From Anaeramoeba flamelloides (taxonomy: Eukaryota; Metamonada; Anaeramoebidae), in NCBI GenBank assembly GCA_027625915.1, contig JANTQA010000032.1:15888001-15952000 (forward strand): a DNA stretch of 64,000 bases, given 5' to 3'. Of this stretch, positions 1 through 9,789 are shown piece by piece. Both the position numbers and the translations under genes were made by a program. The notes beneath the pieces were generated by a model. The model saw nothing but the letters and a program-made list of their open reading frames with translations. It ran no database searches and was not told the origin of the DNA. How positions within the stretch are numbered: the stretch's first letter is position 1; each line of letters opens with the position of its first letter.

Positions 1-975
1 TTTGTTGTTTTTTTGCTTTGTTTCAGAAAAAAATTATATCTTTTCAAGAAAATGGAATACAAAAGGTAATTATTTCTTAGATAAATCTTGATCTTCAAGT
101 AGATTCTTTTGTATTGAGGAAAATTTAAATTATATAAACGTTGCCACAGATAAAAAAAAATAAAAAATAAAGATGTAAGTGTATTTAAATATCTTTTGAA
201 ATAACCCATTCATTATTAAAGTGTAGATTTTTGAGAGAAATAATTACTAATTTTAATTTCTTTTATTTTTAATTATCAAACATACACACATCACGTGGTA
301 AAAGTGTTTTTTTTTTAATTCAATCTTCTTTTCTTATTTATTTTTGTTTTTATTTTTAGTTATTTTTTTTAAAAGATTTTAATAACAGAAATTTTTTGAA
401 GAACAGTTTGAAACTAATATTAAAAGGGGTTACTAGAAAAAATATTGTGGAATTTTGACAGTTCTAAAAAAAAAAAAAAAAATACGAACCTTTTTAAAGT
501 ATAATATCGACAAAAAAAAAGGCATCATTAGCACTGTTAAATCATGGATGATATTTCCAGGTTAAATGTGAAAACTTTTGCACTTTAATTTTTTTTTTTT
601 TTTCACTTACTTATAATCAAAATATAAAGCAATCGATTTTATTAGTGGGCTCATATTAATCTCATAACTTCTCTAAATAGTGTTTAATATTTATAGATTC
701 ATTTTATCTTTGTTTTTAAAGTCGGGATACTAAACAAATATAAAAATGATGTTTCTATTTTTAGAGTTTTTTTGATAAGAATTAATTTTTAGAATACAGA
801 TATTAGGTGTTTCCAAAAAAGTGGGCATTTTTTTGTTTTACATTTCATAAAAAATAGTCTTTGTGAGTGAATCTATTCGTAAATTGTTAATATATCAAAT
901 TAAGTGGAATATGAATACTAATTGGATCAACACATATTGTTTTTGTTTCAAAATAAAGTTCATTAAAATAAATTA
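1..975. other. gene-free AT-rich stretch
   Basis: No reading frame with coding character on either strand. It consists of homopolymer A/T runs and low-complexity sequence. No repeat shared with the rest of the window was recognised here. Confidence 0.6.
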
Positions 976-1497
976 AATTCCAAAAATTTGGACACAGTTT
1001 AAACGGTTGAAAGAATAGCAATACTCCACTTTACATTCAATTTGGGGATAATTTTGATTTTAAAAACTATTTCATTTTTTGTCTTTTTTGTTTTGTTTTC
1101 ATTTCTTTTTTCCAGTAACGTAATCTTTTTGGCTAGATCTGAGAATTTTTTTCCCAATAATTGATAGAAGGTTAGTGTTGAGTTTGTTAAATTGAAAAAT
1201 CAACATACAATTAGCTGATGTTATCTTATCATTTGATCGATCAGCAATTTTGTTTGAAATTTCAACAAATTTACCAATACATTTTTTGTTCAGCTCGTTT
1301 CATTATTTTGGACACACCAATTTTTTATTTTTTTGAGTTTTAAATTTTTTTTCTTTTATTTGGATGAAAATGATTACTTATAAAAACATTAATACTGGAT
1401 AACTTAAATGTAGCTTTATATTACATTTGGAAAAATATAATAAATCGAGTTTTTGTTTTGACTATTTTTGATTTTGGGTGTGTCCAAATTTTTGGAA
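976..1497. repeat. short inverted-repeat-ended element, copy 1
   Basis: About 520 bases bounded by inverted ends (AATTCCAAAAATTTGGACAC on the left, its near complement GTGTCCAAATTTTTGGAAT on the right). An internal TTTTGGACACACCAA near 1307 repeats the end sequence. A second copy lies at 30285-30803 with the same order of landmarks throughout, so this is a dispersed non-autonomous element rather than chance. No coding content. The target duplication is not clear. Confidence 0.7.
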
Positions 1498-1942
1498 TAT
1501 AATTTATTTCCAAAAAATGAAAAAAAAAATTGTATATTTTTTAGGGAAAATAATTTAATACCCAATTTCAATAAAAAACTGGAAATACAGAAAGTAAACA
1601 AATGATTTTTTAAACAATAAAATACAGTTCTAAGTTTTCCTTTCTATTTGAAATTTTGTTGGGATTAATCCTCTTTGGAAACCGATTTTATCCAATCAAA
1701 AAGAAAAAAATAACTAATCAATTTTTACTCTTTTTTGATACCAGATTAAATCAAGATCGGAATTTTTTAATAAATTTTATTTCTGTGATAACATTCTAAA
1801 AAATGAGTTGATTTATTATTAACCATCAGAATACATGCTTGTTAATAATTCCCTATATTTAAATAATTATATGTGGACTAGACTTAATTAAGATATGTTA
1901 GATTCAATTTGCCCCGTTTTTTGGAAATAGCTTTTTTAAAGA

Positions 1943-2169
1943 TACTGTTAATTGTAAAATAATATGATCAAAATTTTCATTCAGATTTCAAAAAGAATCA
2001 CAATCCCAAGAATTAAAATAAATCATCAAAATTCCCAATTCTAAAAAGGTCAATTTATAATTTAAGCTTCTTAACTGAATTAAAAAATTGAAAGGTATCA
2101 TGATTTTAAAATCTTTTTTTGGAAAGCTGAATGAAAATTTTGTTTCATTTATTTGACAACTAATAGTAC
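1943..2169. mobile_element. TA-flanked MITE, CTGTTA family, copy 1
   Basis: Palindromic element of about 225 bases. Both ends carry TACTRTTARTTGT followed by a block reading CAAAATTTTCATTCAGCTTT in opposite orientations. The left end starts at TA 1943; the right end closes on TA at 2168-2169. It has no coding capacity and is presumably mobilised in trans by a TA-targeting (Tc1/mariner-like) transposase. Other copies: 2166-2395, 8290-8519, 47915-48146 and 55337-56313. Confidence 0.8.
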
Positions 2170-2395
2170 TGTTATTTGTAAAATAAAAAGATCAAAATTT
2201 TCATTCAGCTTTCCAAAATAATCACATGTCAAGAATTAAAATCAAATAATCAAAAATCTAATTCTCAAAAGGGAAATTAATAATTTAAACTGATTTATGG
2301 AATTAAAAATTTGTAAAGGTTTTAGATGAGTCAAAAATCCTTTTTTTGGAAAGCTGAATGAAAATTTTGTTTCATTTATTTGACAACAAATAGTA
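2166..2395. mobile_element. TA-flanked MITE, CTGTTA family, copy 2 (tandem)
   Basis: Second copy of the same palindromic MITE, starting on the TA that ends copy 1, so the two sit head to tail and share a target TA. The inverted ends and the AAAATTTTCATTCAGCTTTC blocks near 2192 and 2348 are well preserved. The arrangement is what one expects if a new copy inserted into the terminal TA of an existing copy. Confidence 0.8.
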
Positions 2396-3249
2396 TTTTC
2401 ATTTTCTCTGTATTTTTGAAGTGAAATGGCACTGTTCAAATTTGTCTTAAAGTGAAGAAAAGCAAAGAAGTTCAGATGAAAGATTTTTCCAATTTCAACT
2501 GAAAATATATGAAAAAAAAATTGTTGAAAATAACCAAAATGATTATCTTGTCAAAGAAAATATGTTGAATTACCAATGGGTTTGACCTTTTGAATTCCTT
2601 TAATATAATTTGTATTTTACTGATTTTTGAAGACGAAATTACCACTTTTTTGGACTTGGCTTATTTATTAATTATGATAACAGTTGTTAAAAAAAAGTTG
2701 GTCGAACTTTTTTTTTCCAAAGCGACACAAGTTTTTAATTGGATTTCCTTTAAATAAGTAAACCCATCCAATTGAAGATTTGGATTGATCAAAATTCTCA
2801 AATTCTGAAGAATTGTTTTAGTAATACAAAACCAGAAATATCAGTTTTATAGGTGAGTCTGGTAAATTTGACTTTTTTCCAATATTTTATCTATATTTAG
2901 TCTATAATACTCAGCGAACAGTGTCTTCAATTTTAAATTTTTGATACTGCTAAATTCAAAATAATTGTTTTGAAAAAAAAAAGGGGAAACTGAAAAAAAG
3001 TCTGACAATTATTTTGTGAAAAATAAAAAATTTATTTGTTCACATCAGTAAAAATGATCAAAATCACCAGAATTATTTTGAATAGATCAATACTTTTTTT
3101 TTTCTTCAAAAAATGAGACATTTGTAAACAAGTATCGTCATTGTGGATTTCAAATTTGGGTTGGGTTTTTAAAGACGAGTAACCAAAAGACATAAATTGT
3201 GATCTCAAGACAATATTCAGGCAAAAAAAAAAAAATAAAAAAAAATACA
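2396..3249. other. gene-free stretch
   Basis: AT-rich sequence with no convincing reading frame, RNA gene or recognised repeat on either strand. Confidence 0.5.
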
Positions 3250-3531
3250 AAGGAAGAGGACGATTTCTTAAAAACAAGAATTATCTTAATAAATTATACT
3301 TACCACACTCCCAAGGCCATGCAATTGCCTTTGATCGGATATTTGTGGGCCACATTTCATCCTCTTGATTATTTTTTTTTTTTCTACGGATCCACCATCC
3401 GATTACATAAAAATATAAATATCGAAGCCAATACCTATTATTACATTAAAAAACAATTGAAATGTGGTCAGTGGTACAACGAAGAAAAGAGCCCGAAAAA
3501 AAAATGGCAAACCAAAGGAACATTTAATTGA
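3250..3531 (+). pseudogene. orphan coding-like segment, unknown product
   Basis: An open stretch whose middle (about 3300-3531) has more complex amino-acid content than the surrounding frames, including the segment PLIGYLWATFHPLDY followed by a mixed basic region, and ends at a TGA context near 3531. There is no believable ATG with a coding-like lead-in, so if real it is a terminal exon or a decayed gene or transposon fragment. The family is not recognised. It could equally be a chance open frame, because poly-A and poly-T runs (poly-Lys, poly-Phe) keep frames open in this genome. Confidence 0.2.
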
Positions 3532-3704
3532 AGAACTTTTACAAAAAATGAAAATATGATCAAGAAAAAATCAAACAATAATGAATTTAACAATGTGACT
3601 AACATTCATACAACTGTAATTGTTTCATCAAGTTTTTATTCTTATTTTCTTGTTACACAAATTGTTTTGTTTGCTTTTTTTTTTTGGAAGTAATTATTAA
3701 TACG

Positions 3705-3892
3705 GTTTTTTTCAAGGTGGAATTTCAGATCATTCAACAAGAGTTGAATTATATTCAAAATTTTACTCTTTAAATGTTTTTATGAAACCTGTGAATTCAA
3801 AATACTCTTTAGGAAACTAATTATTGCAAATGGAAATAATATTTTTCAATATTAATTGTAAAATTCCACCTTGTAAACTTTTTTCATTAATA
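3705..3892. repeat. small inverted-repeat element
   Basis: Matching inverted ends CAAGGTGGAATTT (3713-3725) and AAATTCCACCTTG (3868-3880), with weaker pairing outside them, enclose about 140 bases of AT-rich sequence. Size and structure resemble a single-copy MITE. No second copy was found in the window. Confidence 0.45.
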
Positions 3893-3949
3893 ATCCAAAA
3901 TTAAGCAAGGTTGATGACCAACTACAAGATAGAGATTTTAAAACGAAAC

Positions 3950-4205
3950 TAGAAAATGCAAATAAATTCAAAAAAAGTACAAACAATTTCCATTTTTGTT
4001 TAAATCTTTTAAACTCTACTTTTAAAGCCTTCCAGATAAAACAGTTCTTGAAAAAGAATTTTATGAAGAACCAACTAATTTACAATGTTTCTTAACATTT
4101 AAAAAAAACCAAATTTTCAAATCAAAGCTTGAGTAAAAAATTTTACAAAATGAAACTGAAAAATGAATTAAAAACTGTTTGTGCTTTTTTTGAATTATCA
4201 GTATT
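3950..4205. mobile_element. TA-flanked MITE, CTGATAAATTC family, degraded copy
   Basis: Homologous along its length to the cleaner copy at 36416-36654 (shared blocks TTTTTGTTTAAATCTT and GTTCTTGAAAAAGAATTTT in the same order). Ends read as the inverted pair ATAAATTCAAA / TTTGAATTATCAGTA. Non-coding. The left boundary is approximate because that end is eroded. Confidence 0.6.
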
Positions 4206-4884
4206 TGTGAAAATCATTTAAAAAAAAAATTATTTGGTTAAAAGGTGAAAATATACCCAAAGTTCCCCTTTCCAACACGACCAAGTTCTTTGTACAAGTC
4301 TTTGATGAGTGTTGATCACAAAACAATTTATTTTTTATGGGAATTTGTATACAAAAGGAATTTTTATTGAAAGCAATACTAATATCAAAAAGAAAAAAAC
4401 AAATTATTTTTTGTTGAAAATAAAAAAAAGCTAAGATGTATCCAAATTTGATTTTTCAAGAGAGAGTCAAAATACAATATTCTTTTCTCTAAAAATAATT
4501 TTATGGTTAACGAATTAAAGGAAAGGAAAAATACTGTTTACATAATATTTTACAGTGATCAAAATAATGCACGTACAGCGACTATAATCTATATTACAAA
4601 ATATATGTGTACTTTTTTTTTCTTCTTGTTCCAAGGTAACACCCAGTCGACTACGAATAGACCACCTAAGTTCAAATCAATTTTGAAACTAAACATCTGG
4701 ATATTTATAATAAAATTTAAATTATTCATATAAATAGTTGAAAATTTTCCATAATATTCTTAATTTTTTTGAAAATTTTTTTGTTTTTTTTGTTTTTTCT
4801 AAAATATTTAATCAATTTTTTGAGATAAATTTTTCAAGGGTGATTTGATCCTTCATTTTTACAAAATTTCTCTAAAAATAGACT

Positions 4885-5060
4885 CTAAGAAAACAAGATC
4901 ATATTTACTTATCATTTATTGTTGGTTTCTTTGATCTGTTAATGTTTAGGTCTTCTATAACAAAAAAAAACACGCTTTTTATTTTGATACAAGATTTAAC
5001 TTTTTGACATGCATTATTTGGACTACAGTACAGTTTTAGTAACTTGTTATTCTGGAAATG
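4885..5060 (-). mobile_element. transposon scrap related to 59640-59765
   Basis: On the minus strand this segment aligns with 59640-59765 on the plus strand. Both contain the same run including AAGAAACCAACAATAAAT, and both translate to SKKPTIN preceded by a similar leader. The plus-strand relative lies just upstream of the DDE transposase at 59816, so this is probably a fragment of the same or a linked element. It is too short to be functional. Confidence 0.5.
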
Positions 5061-5260
5061 CTTTGATTCTTGAAAAATAAGATAAGCCCATAATCTTTTT
5101 TCCTGATTTCGATAACTGTTCGACTTAAAGATTTCATTTTCAAATTTTTTGATAGTCAATTAAAAAAAAACACCATCATTTTTGTCTGGAACCACTTTTG
5201 GGGTCGGCAAAACAAAATCATTTTATTTTTTACTCTTTTTTTTCTTTCAAACAATACAAA

Positions 5261-8200
5261 ATGACAAACATTAGAGGATTGGGAAAACAAGATGGCAATT
5301 GGAAAAATTCAAGCTTTAACTCAAGAGAATTTGAAACGCTTACAATTTTCCCACAGGAGGTGGTGAGTATTGTGGATGTTACATCTGATTACAACAAAAC
5401 TATTGTTTTCTTAAGCGAAAAAGGCAAATTATACCAAGCAAACCCAGGTAGATTCCAAGAAAAGCTGAAGGCATTTAAAAACCTTCCGCCAATGAAAAGT
5501 GTTTGTGCTGGTTACTACCATTTCTTGGCAATGACGGATGAAGAACATCCAAAGGTGTATTCATGGGGACAGAATGATTACTTACAACTTGGCATGACCG
5601 GGAACATTAGTCACACCAAACCAACTTTAGTGGAAACAGTTAACAAATATAATGTTGATGAGGCCCATTGTTCGGGCTATGCTTCCTTTTTTTATAATAA
5701 GGAAAAAAAAGTTTTGTATGGTTGTGGTAAAAATGCAAATTCTGAATTAGGAACAAACGACAATGTCTCCCCTACTAAAATCCAAAAATTACATGAGAAT
5801 GTCACAAAAGTTTTTAGTGGTCAAGCAGATCATACTTTTATTGTTAAAACAAATGGAAAACTTTATGGACTTGGTTATAATTTGAATGGTTAGTGTTTTT
5901 TTATTTTTTTTTCTCAGTTTTTTTTTTTCTCATGATTTTGATTGTATTTTTTTTGGATGTCAAATCCAAAAACAATTTTCACTTTTTTACCATCCAATTC
6001 TCAAAAATTCAAAAACAAAGACATTTTCTCGGAAATTATAATTGTTTTTGTCAGAATGAAAATCAAGAGAAACGTATATTTAGGTGCCTTTGAATTTTCT
6101 TGACTTTGTCAGTGTTTGAAATTTAAATGGGGTAAAATTTCAACTGGTTATCTTTCTTGTTTTACAATCCTGAAATCCTGAAATCTGACTGTGATTTAGT
6201 ATTCTTAGATCCTCCACCCAATATTACCAGAATATATAAGAAAAGGGACAAACAAATAAATAGAGACCACAAATTACAATCTATTTCAATGATAACTCTA
6301 TTTGTAAAGAAAAAGAAGGCAAAATGAAAATGGAGGAAAGGATTCTTTTTTATTCTACAAAAAACGGTAAATAAATTTTTTGGGACTGAATTTGTTTTAT
6401 GAGTTTAATAGGTTCAACCGTTTTGCTTCTATAACGACAAAGTTAAAAATTCAAGTACGTAGAACTGGTATTTGAATTTCAAATGGGAAAATATTTTCAC
6501 TTCATTCCTCCATATTTTTCTTTTTCAAAGAAAGACTTAAGAACTACGTTTGCAATTGATCAATTTGTCTCAACACCTTTTGACCCAATCTCATTTAAAA
6601 CACAGAGTAATGATCTTGGAAATATTTTCCAATTTGGATCAAAAAATCATTTTATGTCATTTTTTTTATGAAAAATGAAAAAGAAATTTTGAGATACGTA
6701 AACTCGAACATCCTTGTTAAGGATGGTAAAAATGAAAAAGAAAAATAATCACGATTTTTTATCATTATAAAAAACGAAGATCAGTCCAAACAAACAAAAA
6801 AAACAACTCTAACTTTCGAAGATCACAATTCTCTAAGATTTTTGAATGTTGGGTTCCTTGTTTTGTTCTGGTAATTCGTAAACTAGACTAATCCATAAAA
6901 AAGGGGTTGAGTGTTTCTCTTGTTTTTTGTTTGGTTCTTGTTGTTTTTCCTTGAATAAATCTCCCATCATGAATAAGAGGATATTGTCTCCTCGAATTGT
7001 TTTTGTAACAACATGATCCATGTTAAACGCAAAATATTGTTTTTTTTTTTTTTTTTTTGTCAAAGTTTTCTTTGTTTGGATCGTTTCTCTCAAATCCCAA
7101 TTGGTGTATTGAGGAAAATTGGCGTGGTGTGTTGTGGGAAAGATTTGGTGGTTCTTTGCATTCAAGGATCTTTTGAAAATTAAATTTGCAAAAATTAGTC
7201 AGTTTTTTTTATTTAAAAAAAAAATATTGTGTCAGTTGAGAAAAAATGATCTTTTCGATTTTTTGGAAATGAGGATTTTAGTGGATTTGATATAATACCA
7301 AACACATTATCGTACCTATTAACCAATTTGTTCTTTGTTTGGAAATAAAAAAGAACCTTTCAACAATAATTCATCAAAATTTTCCAATTTTCTCCATTTT
7401 GAACTTTTAGGTTTAAGTGGCAAACCTTCTCATCTTCTCTCACAGATCACAAATAAATCAAAGAAGCATCTAATCATCGTCTCCAGGTTTGCCACTTAAA
7501 CCTAAAAAGTTATTTTCTCCAAAAGCTGTTTTTTCGCAACCTTCTTTGTTATTTTGAGATACGCTGAGAGACAACTCGAGTTAAAAAATGTCTTTTTTTT
7601 CTACTTACATCTCATTGAATAAATAATTGCCAGAGTTACTAACCGACAGAATCATCTTTTATCACACGGGGCATCAAATTTCAATACCAAACGTAGTCCT
7701 TAAATTACACCCTCAACATACTTCTCTGAAAACTCAATTTATTATTGAAAAATCTCAAAAATGAAGTGAAAATATTTTCCCATTTTTAATTCAAATACCA
7801 GTATATAGTTCGTAAATTATAATAGTGCTCCAAGTTTGAAAGTCTCTAAAAATGCTATTTGTTAAAAGAGTACCCAAAGTTGGTGGATTCAATTCAAAAA
7901 TGATTATTGAGTTTGTCAAATAAATTAAAGAATTCTAGAAAAAAAATTTACATTTTGAGACAAATTTAAAGCATAAATTCGAAATTATTTGATTGATACT
8001 GATAAATTCAAATAAATATCTAAAAATTTTTTGCCTCATTTTCCTTTTTAAATCTTTTATAACATTTTGAATAAAGCATTCTATTAGCTTAATTGTTGAA
8101 AAACTTTGTAAAATTAATTGTTCTTCAAAAAATTCTTACTCTGCTCTCGAGTTGTTTTCAAAGTTGAGCTATGAGATTACAAAATGGGAAATTGAACTAA

Positions 8201-9741
8201 AAATTTCAAAAAATAAACTTGAATTTATCAGTATTAAAAAATGCTTTGACACAATTGGTCATAGACTCGTTCACTATGCTCTCAATAAATACTGTTAATT
8301 TCAAAATAAAACGATCAAAATTTTCCATCAGCTTTCCAAAAAGAAAAAATAACTTTCAAGAATTAAAATAAATCATCAAAGTCCCCAATTTCAAAAAGGT
8401 AAAATAATAATTTAAACTTGAAGAATTAAAAATTTGAAATGTAATATGACTTTTAAAATCTTTTTTTTTGGAAATATGAATGAATATTATGAACTATTTT
8501 GTTTGAAAAAGAGTTTACTACAATAAAAATAAGTAAGAAAGAATAAAATTAGAAATTAAAAACTCAAAAAATCAAAAACTAAAAAATTCAAAATTTAAAA
8601 ATAAAAATTATAAAATAAAAATAAAAATTACAAAATAATAATAAAAATAAAAAAAAAAAAAATAAAAGGACAATTTGGAATAGGAACACGACAAAACAAC
8701 AAAACCCCAACCGAAATAACACTTGATTTTCCAATTGAAAATATTTCCAAGCTGGAATTAAGTTTCCAACATTCAGTGATTTTAACGAATGACGGGAAAG
8801 TCTATGTAACTGGAAACAAGTCGCATACTGGTTTTGGATCAGATTTACAAAAATTTCAGCAATACCCGCAATTTAAAAATGAAAAGATATTTATTAAGGA
8901 TATGTCTTCAGGTTATCTATTTATAACATTCTTAACCGAAGATAATGAAATTTGGATAGGTGGGACTTTTAATGGGGAAAAACCATTGAGTAGATACAAA
9001 AAATTAGAAGATTTGTCATTTAATATGATAAAAAGTGTTTCGCATAATGCATTTTTCATGTTAAAAACTGAAGGTAATTATTTAAGCCAAGATTTTAAAA
9101 AGTTATTAGAAAATGGATACTTTTCTGACTGCAAAATCCAAGATATTCCCGTTCACAAATTATTGATTGAAATAAGACTTGGAAAAGATTTTGACGAAAT
9201 CAAGAAATATTTGGAAGAAAATTGCACAAAAAAAGAAATTCAAGATTTATTAAAATGGATTTATTGTGATCAAACGAATTCTCTTTCAAAAACAAAAGAA
9301 ATATTATCGCATTTTGGGATTCAAGAAACCCAGAAAAAGACTAAATTATTACAAAATGATCTCAAAAAATTATTATTTGATGAAGAAACTTCTGATTTTA
9401 CACTTGTTGTACAAAATGATGAAAACGAAGACGAAGATGATGAAGAAATAGAAGAAGAAGAATTGCCCGTACATAAATTTATTTTGGCAGCCAGGAGTGG
9501 TTTATTTTTGGATCTATTTCAAAATCTTGATAAAAATCTTCAAAAGGTTACAGACTATTCAAAAAAATCATTAGAGAGCATAGAATTATTAATTGCCTTC
9601 TTATATACTGATGAAATACCAATCACTGCAGATACTGACCAAGAATTGACCAAAGAAGAATTTGAAGATATTGTTGAATATTATCAATTGAATCCAAAAA
9701 TACCTATCTTGGATATTTTTGAAAAATGTTCTAAAAAATAA
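5261..9741 (+). CDS. RCC1-repeat protein with two BTB domains (two exons)
   Basis: Exons 5261-5888 and 8669-9741 join in phase 1 to give 566 residues. The junction rebuilds a textbook RCC1 motif (GYNLNGQFGIGT), which fixes the splice sites (G|GTTAGT...AAAAG|GA). The start at 5261 is the first ATG, in an ACAAAATG context; the upstream in-frame codons lack an ATG. RCC1-like repeats occupy about residues 1-345 (SWGQNDYLQLG, GCGKNANSELG). A short degenerate BTB follows at about 350-420 (SDCKI, VHKLL). A second BTB lies at about 436-540 (SDFTLVV, VHKFILAARS) with an acidic insert in the loop before VHKF. RCC1-BTB proteins typically act as adaptors, for example for cullin-3 ubiquitin ligases; that role is inferred from the family. 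The 2,780-base intron is filled with transposons, while most other introns here are 106-270 bases. Confidence 0.9.
6537..7704. mobile_element. TTAA-flanked element, family 1, copy A (in intron)
   Basis: About 1,160 bases between two TTAA sites (6537-6540 and 7701-7704), with inverted ends starting GAACTACGTT. A second copy, 58267-59437, has nearly the same length and lies in opposite orientation. TTAA target duplication is characteristic of piggyBac and a few other superfamilies, but the ends do not begin with the usual CCC/CCT of piggyBac. It carries a minus-strand open frame (about 6833-7165) with a counterpart in copy B (LRETIQTKK, then MDxVVxxTIxGD), and a strong hairpin at 7405-7507. No transposase was recognised. 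Confidence 0.8.
7405..7507. repeat. long-stem hairpin inside TTAA element copy A
   Basis: Perfect 23-base inverted arms (7405-7427 and 7485-7507) separated by a 57-base loop. The equivalent hairpin in copy B (58464-58564) also has a 57-base loop, but its arms differ at two positions on each side in a way that keeps pairing (TTA/TAA here, GAA/TTC there). Confidence 0.85.
7975..8290 (+). mobile_element. LINE reverse-transcriptase scrap, split by a MITE
   Basis: Reading across the MITE at 7997-8233 with one TA removed gives NYLIDIKKCFD followed by TIGHRLVHYALNKY, which matches the reverse-transcriptase segment of the LINE at 63275-63466 (VTIDIQKCFDSIHHSLIYH). Only this catalytic-core segment is recognisable, and the flanks are lost or too diverged. 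It is a dead LINE fragment in the intron of the RCC1/BTB gene, on the same strand as the gene. Confidence 0.65.
7997..8233. mobile_element. TA-flanked MITE, CTGATAAATTC family, in a LINE scrap
   Basis: Inverted ends TACTGATAAATTCAAA / TTGAATTTATCAGTA enclose about 237 bases. It interrupts a LINE reverse-transcriptase codon run, and removing it with one TA copy restores the reading frame (DI|KKCFD), directly proving a TA target duplication. Related copies: 3950-4205, 15440-15679, 36416-36654 and 41347-41578. Confidence 0.8.
8290..8519. mobile_element. TA-flanked MITE, CTGTTA family, copy 3
   Basis: Starts TACTGTTAATTTC and carries the family block AAAATTTTCCATCAGCTTTCC. The right half (TTTTTTTGGAAATATGAATG) and right end are eroded. 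It follows the LINE scrap directly, adding to the transposon load of the RCC1/BTB intron. Between it and the exon at 8669 there is only A-rich simple sequence. Confidence 0.7.
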
Positions 9742-9789
9742 TTCTTTGGGAAATAAAATATTCCAAAAAATCAATTTCAATTCTTAATT

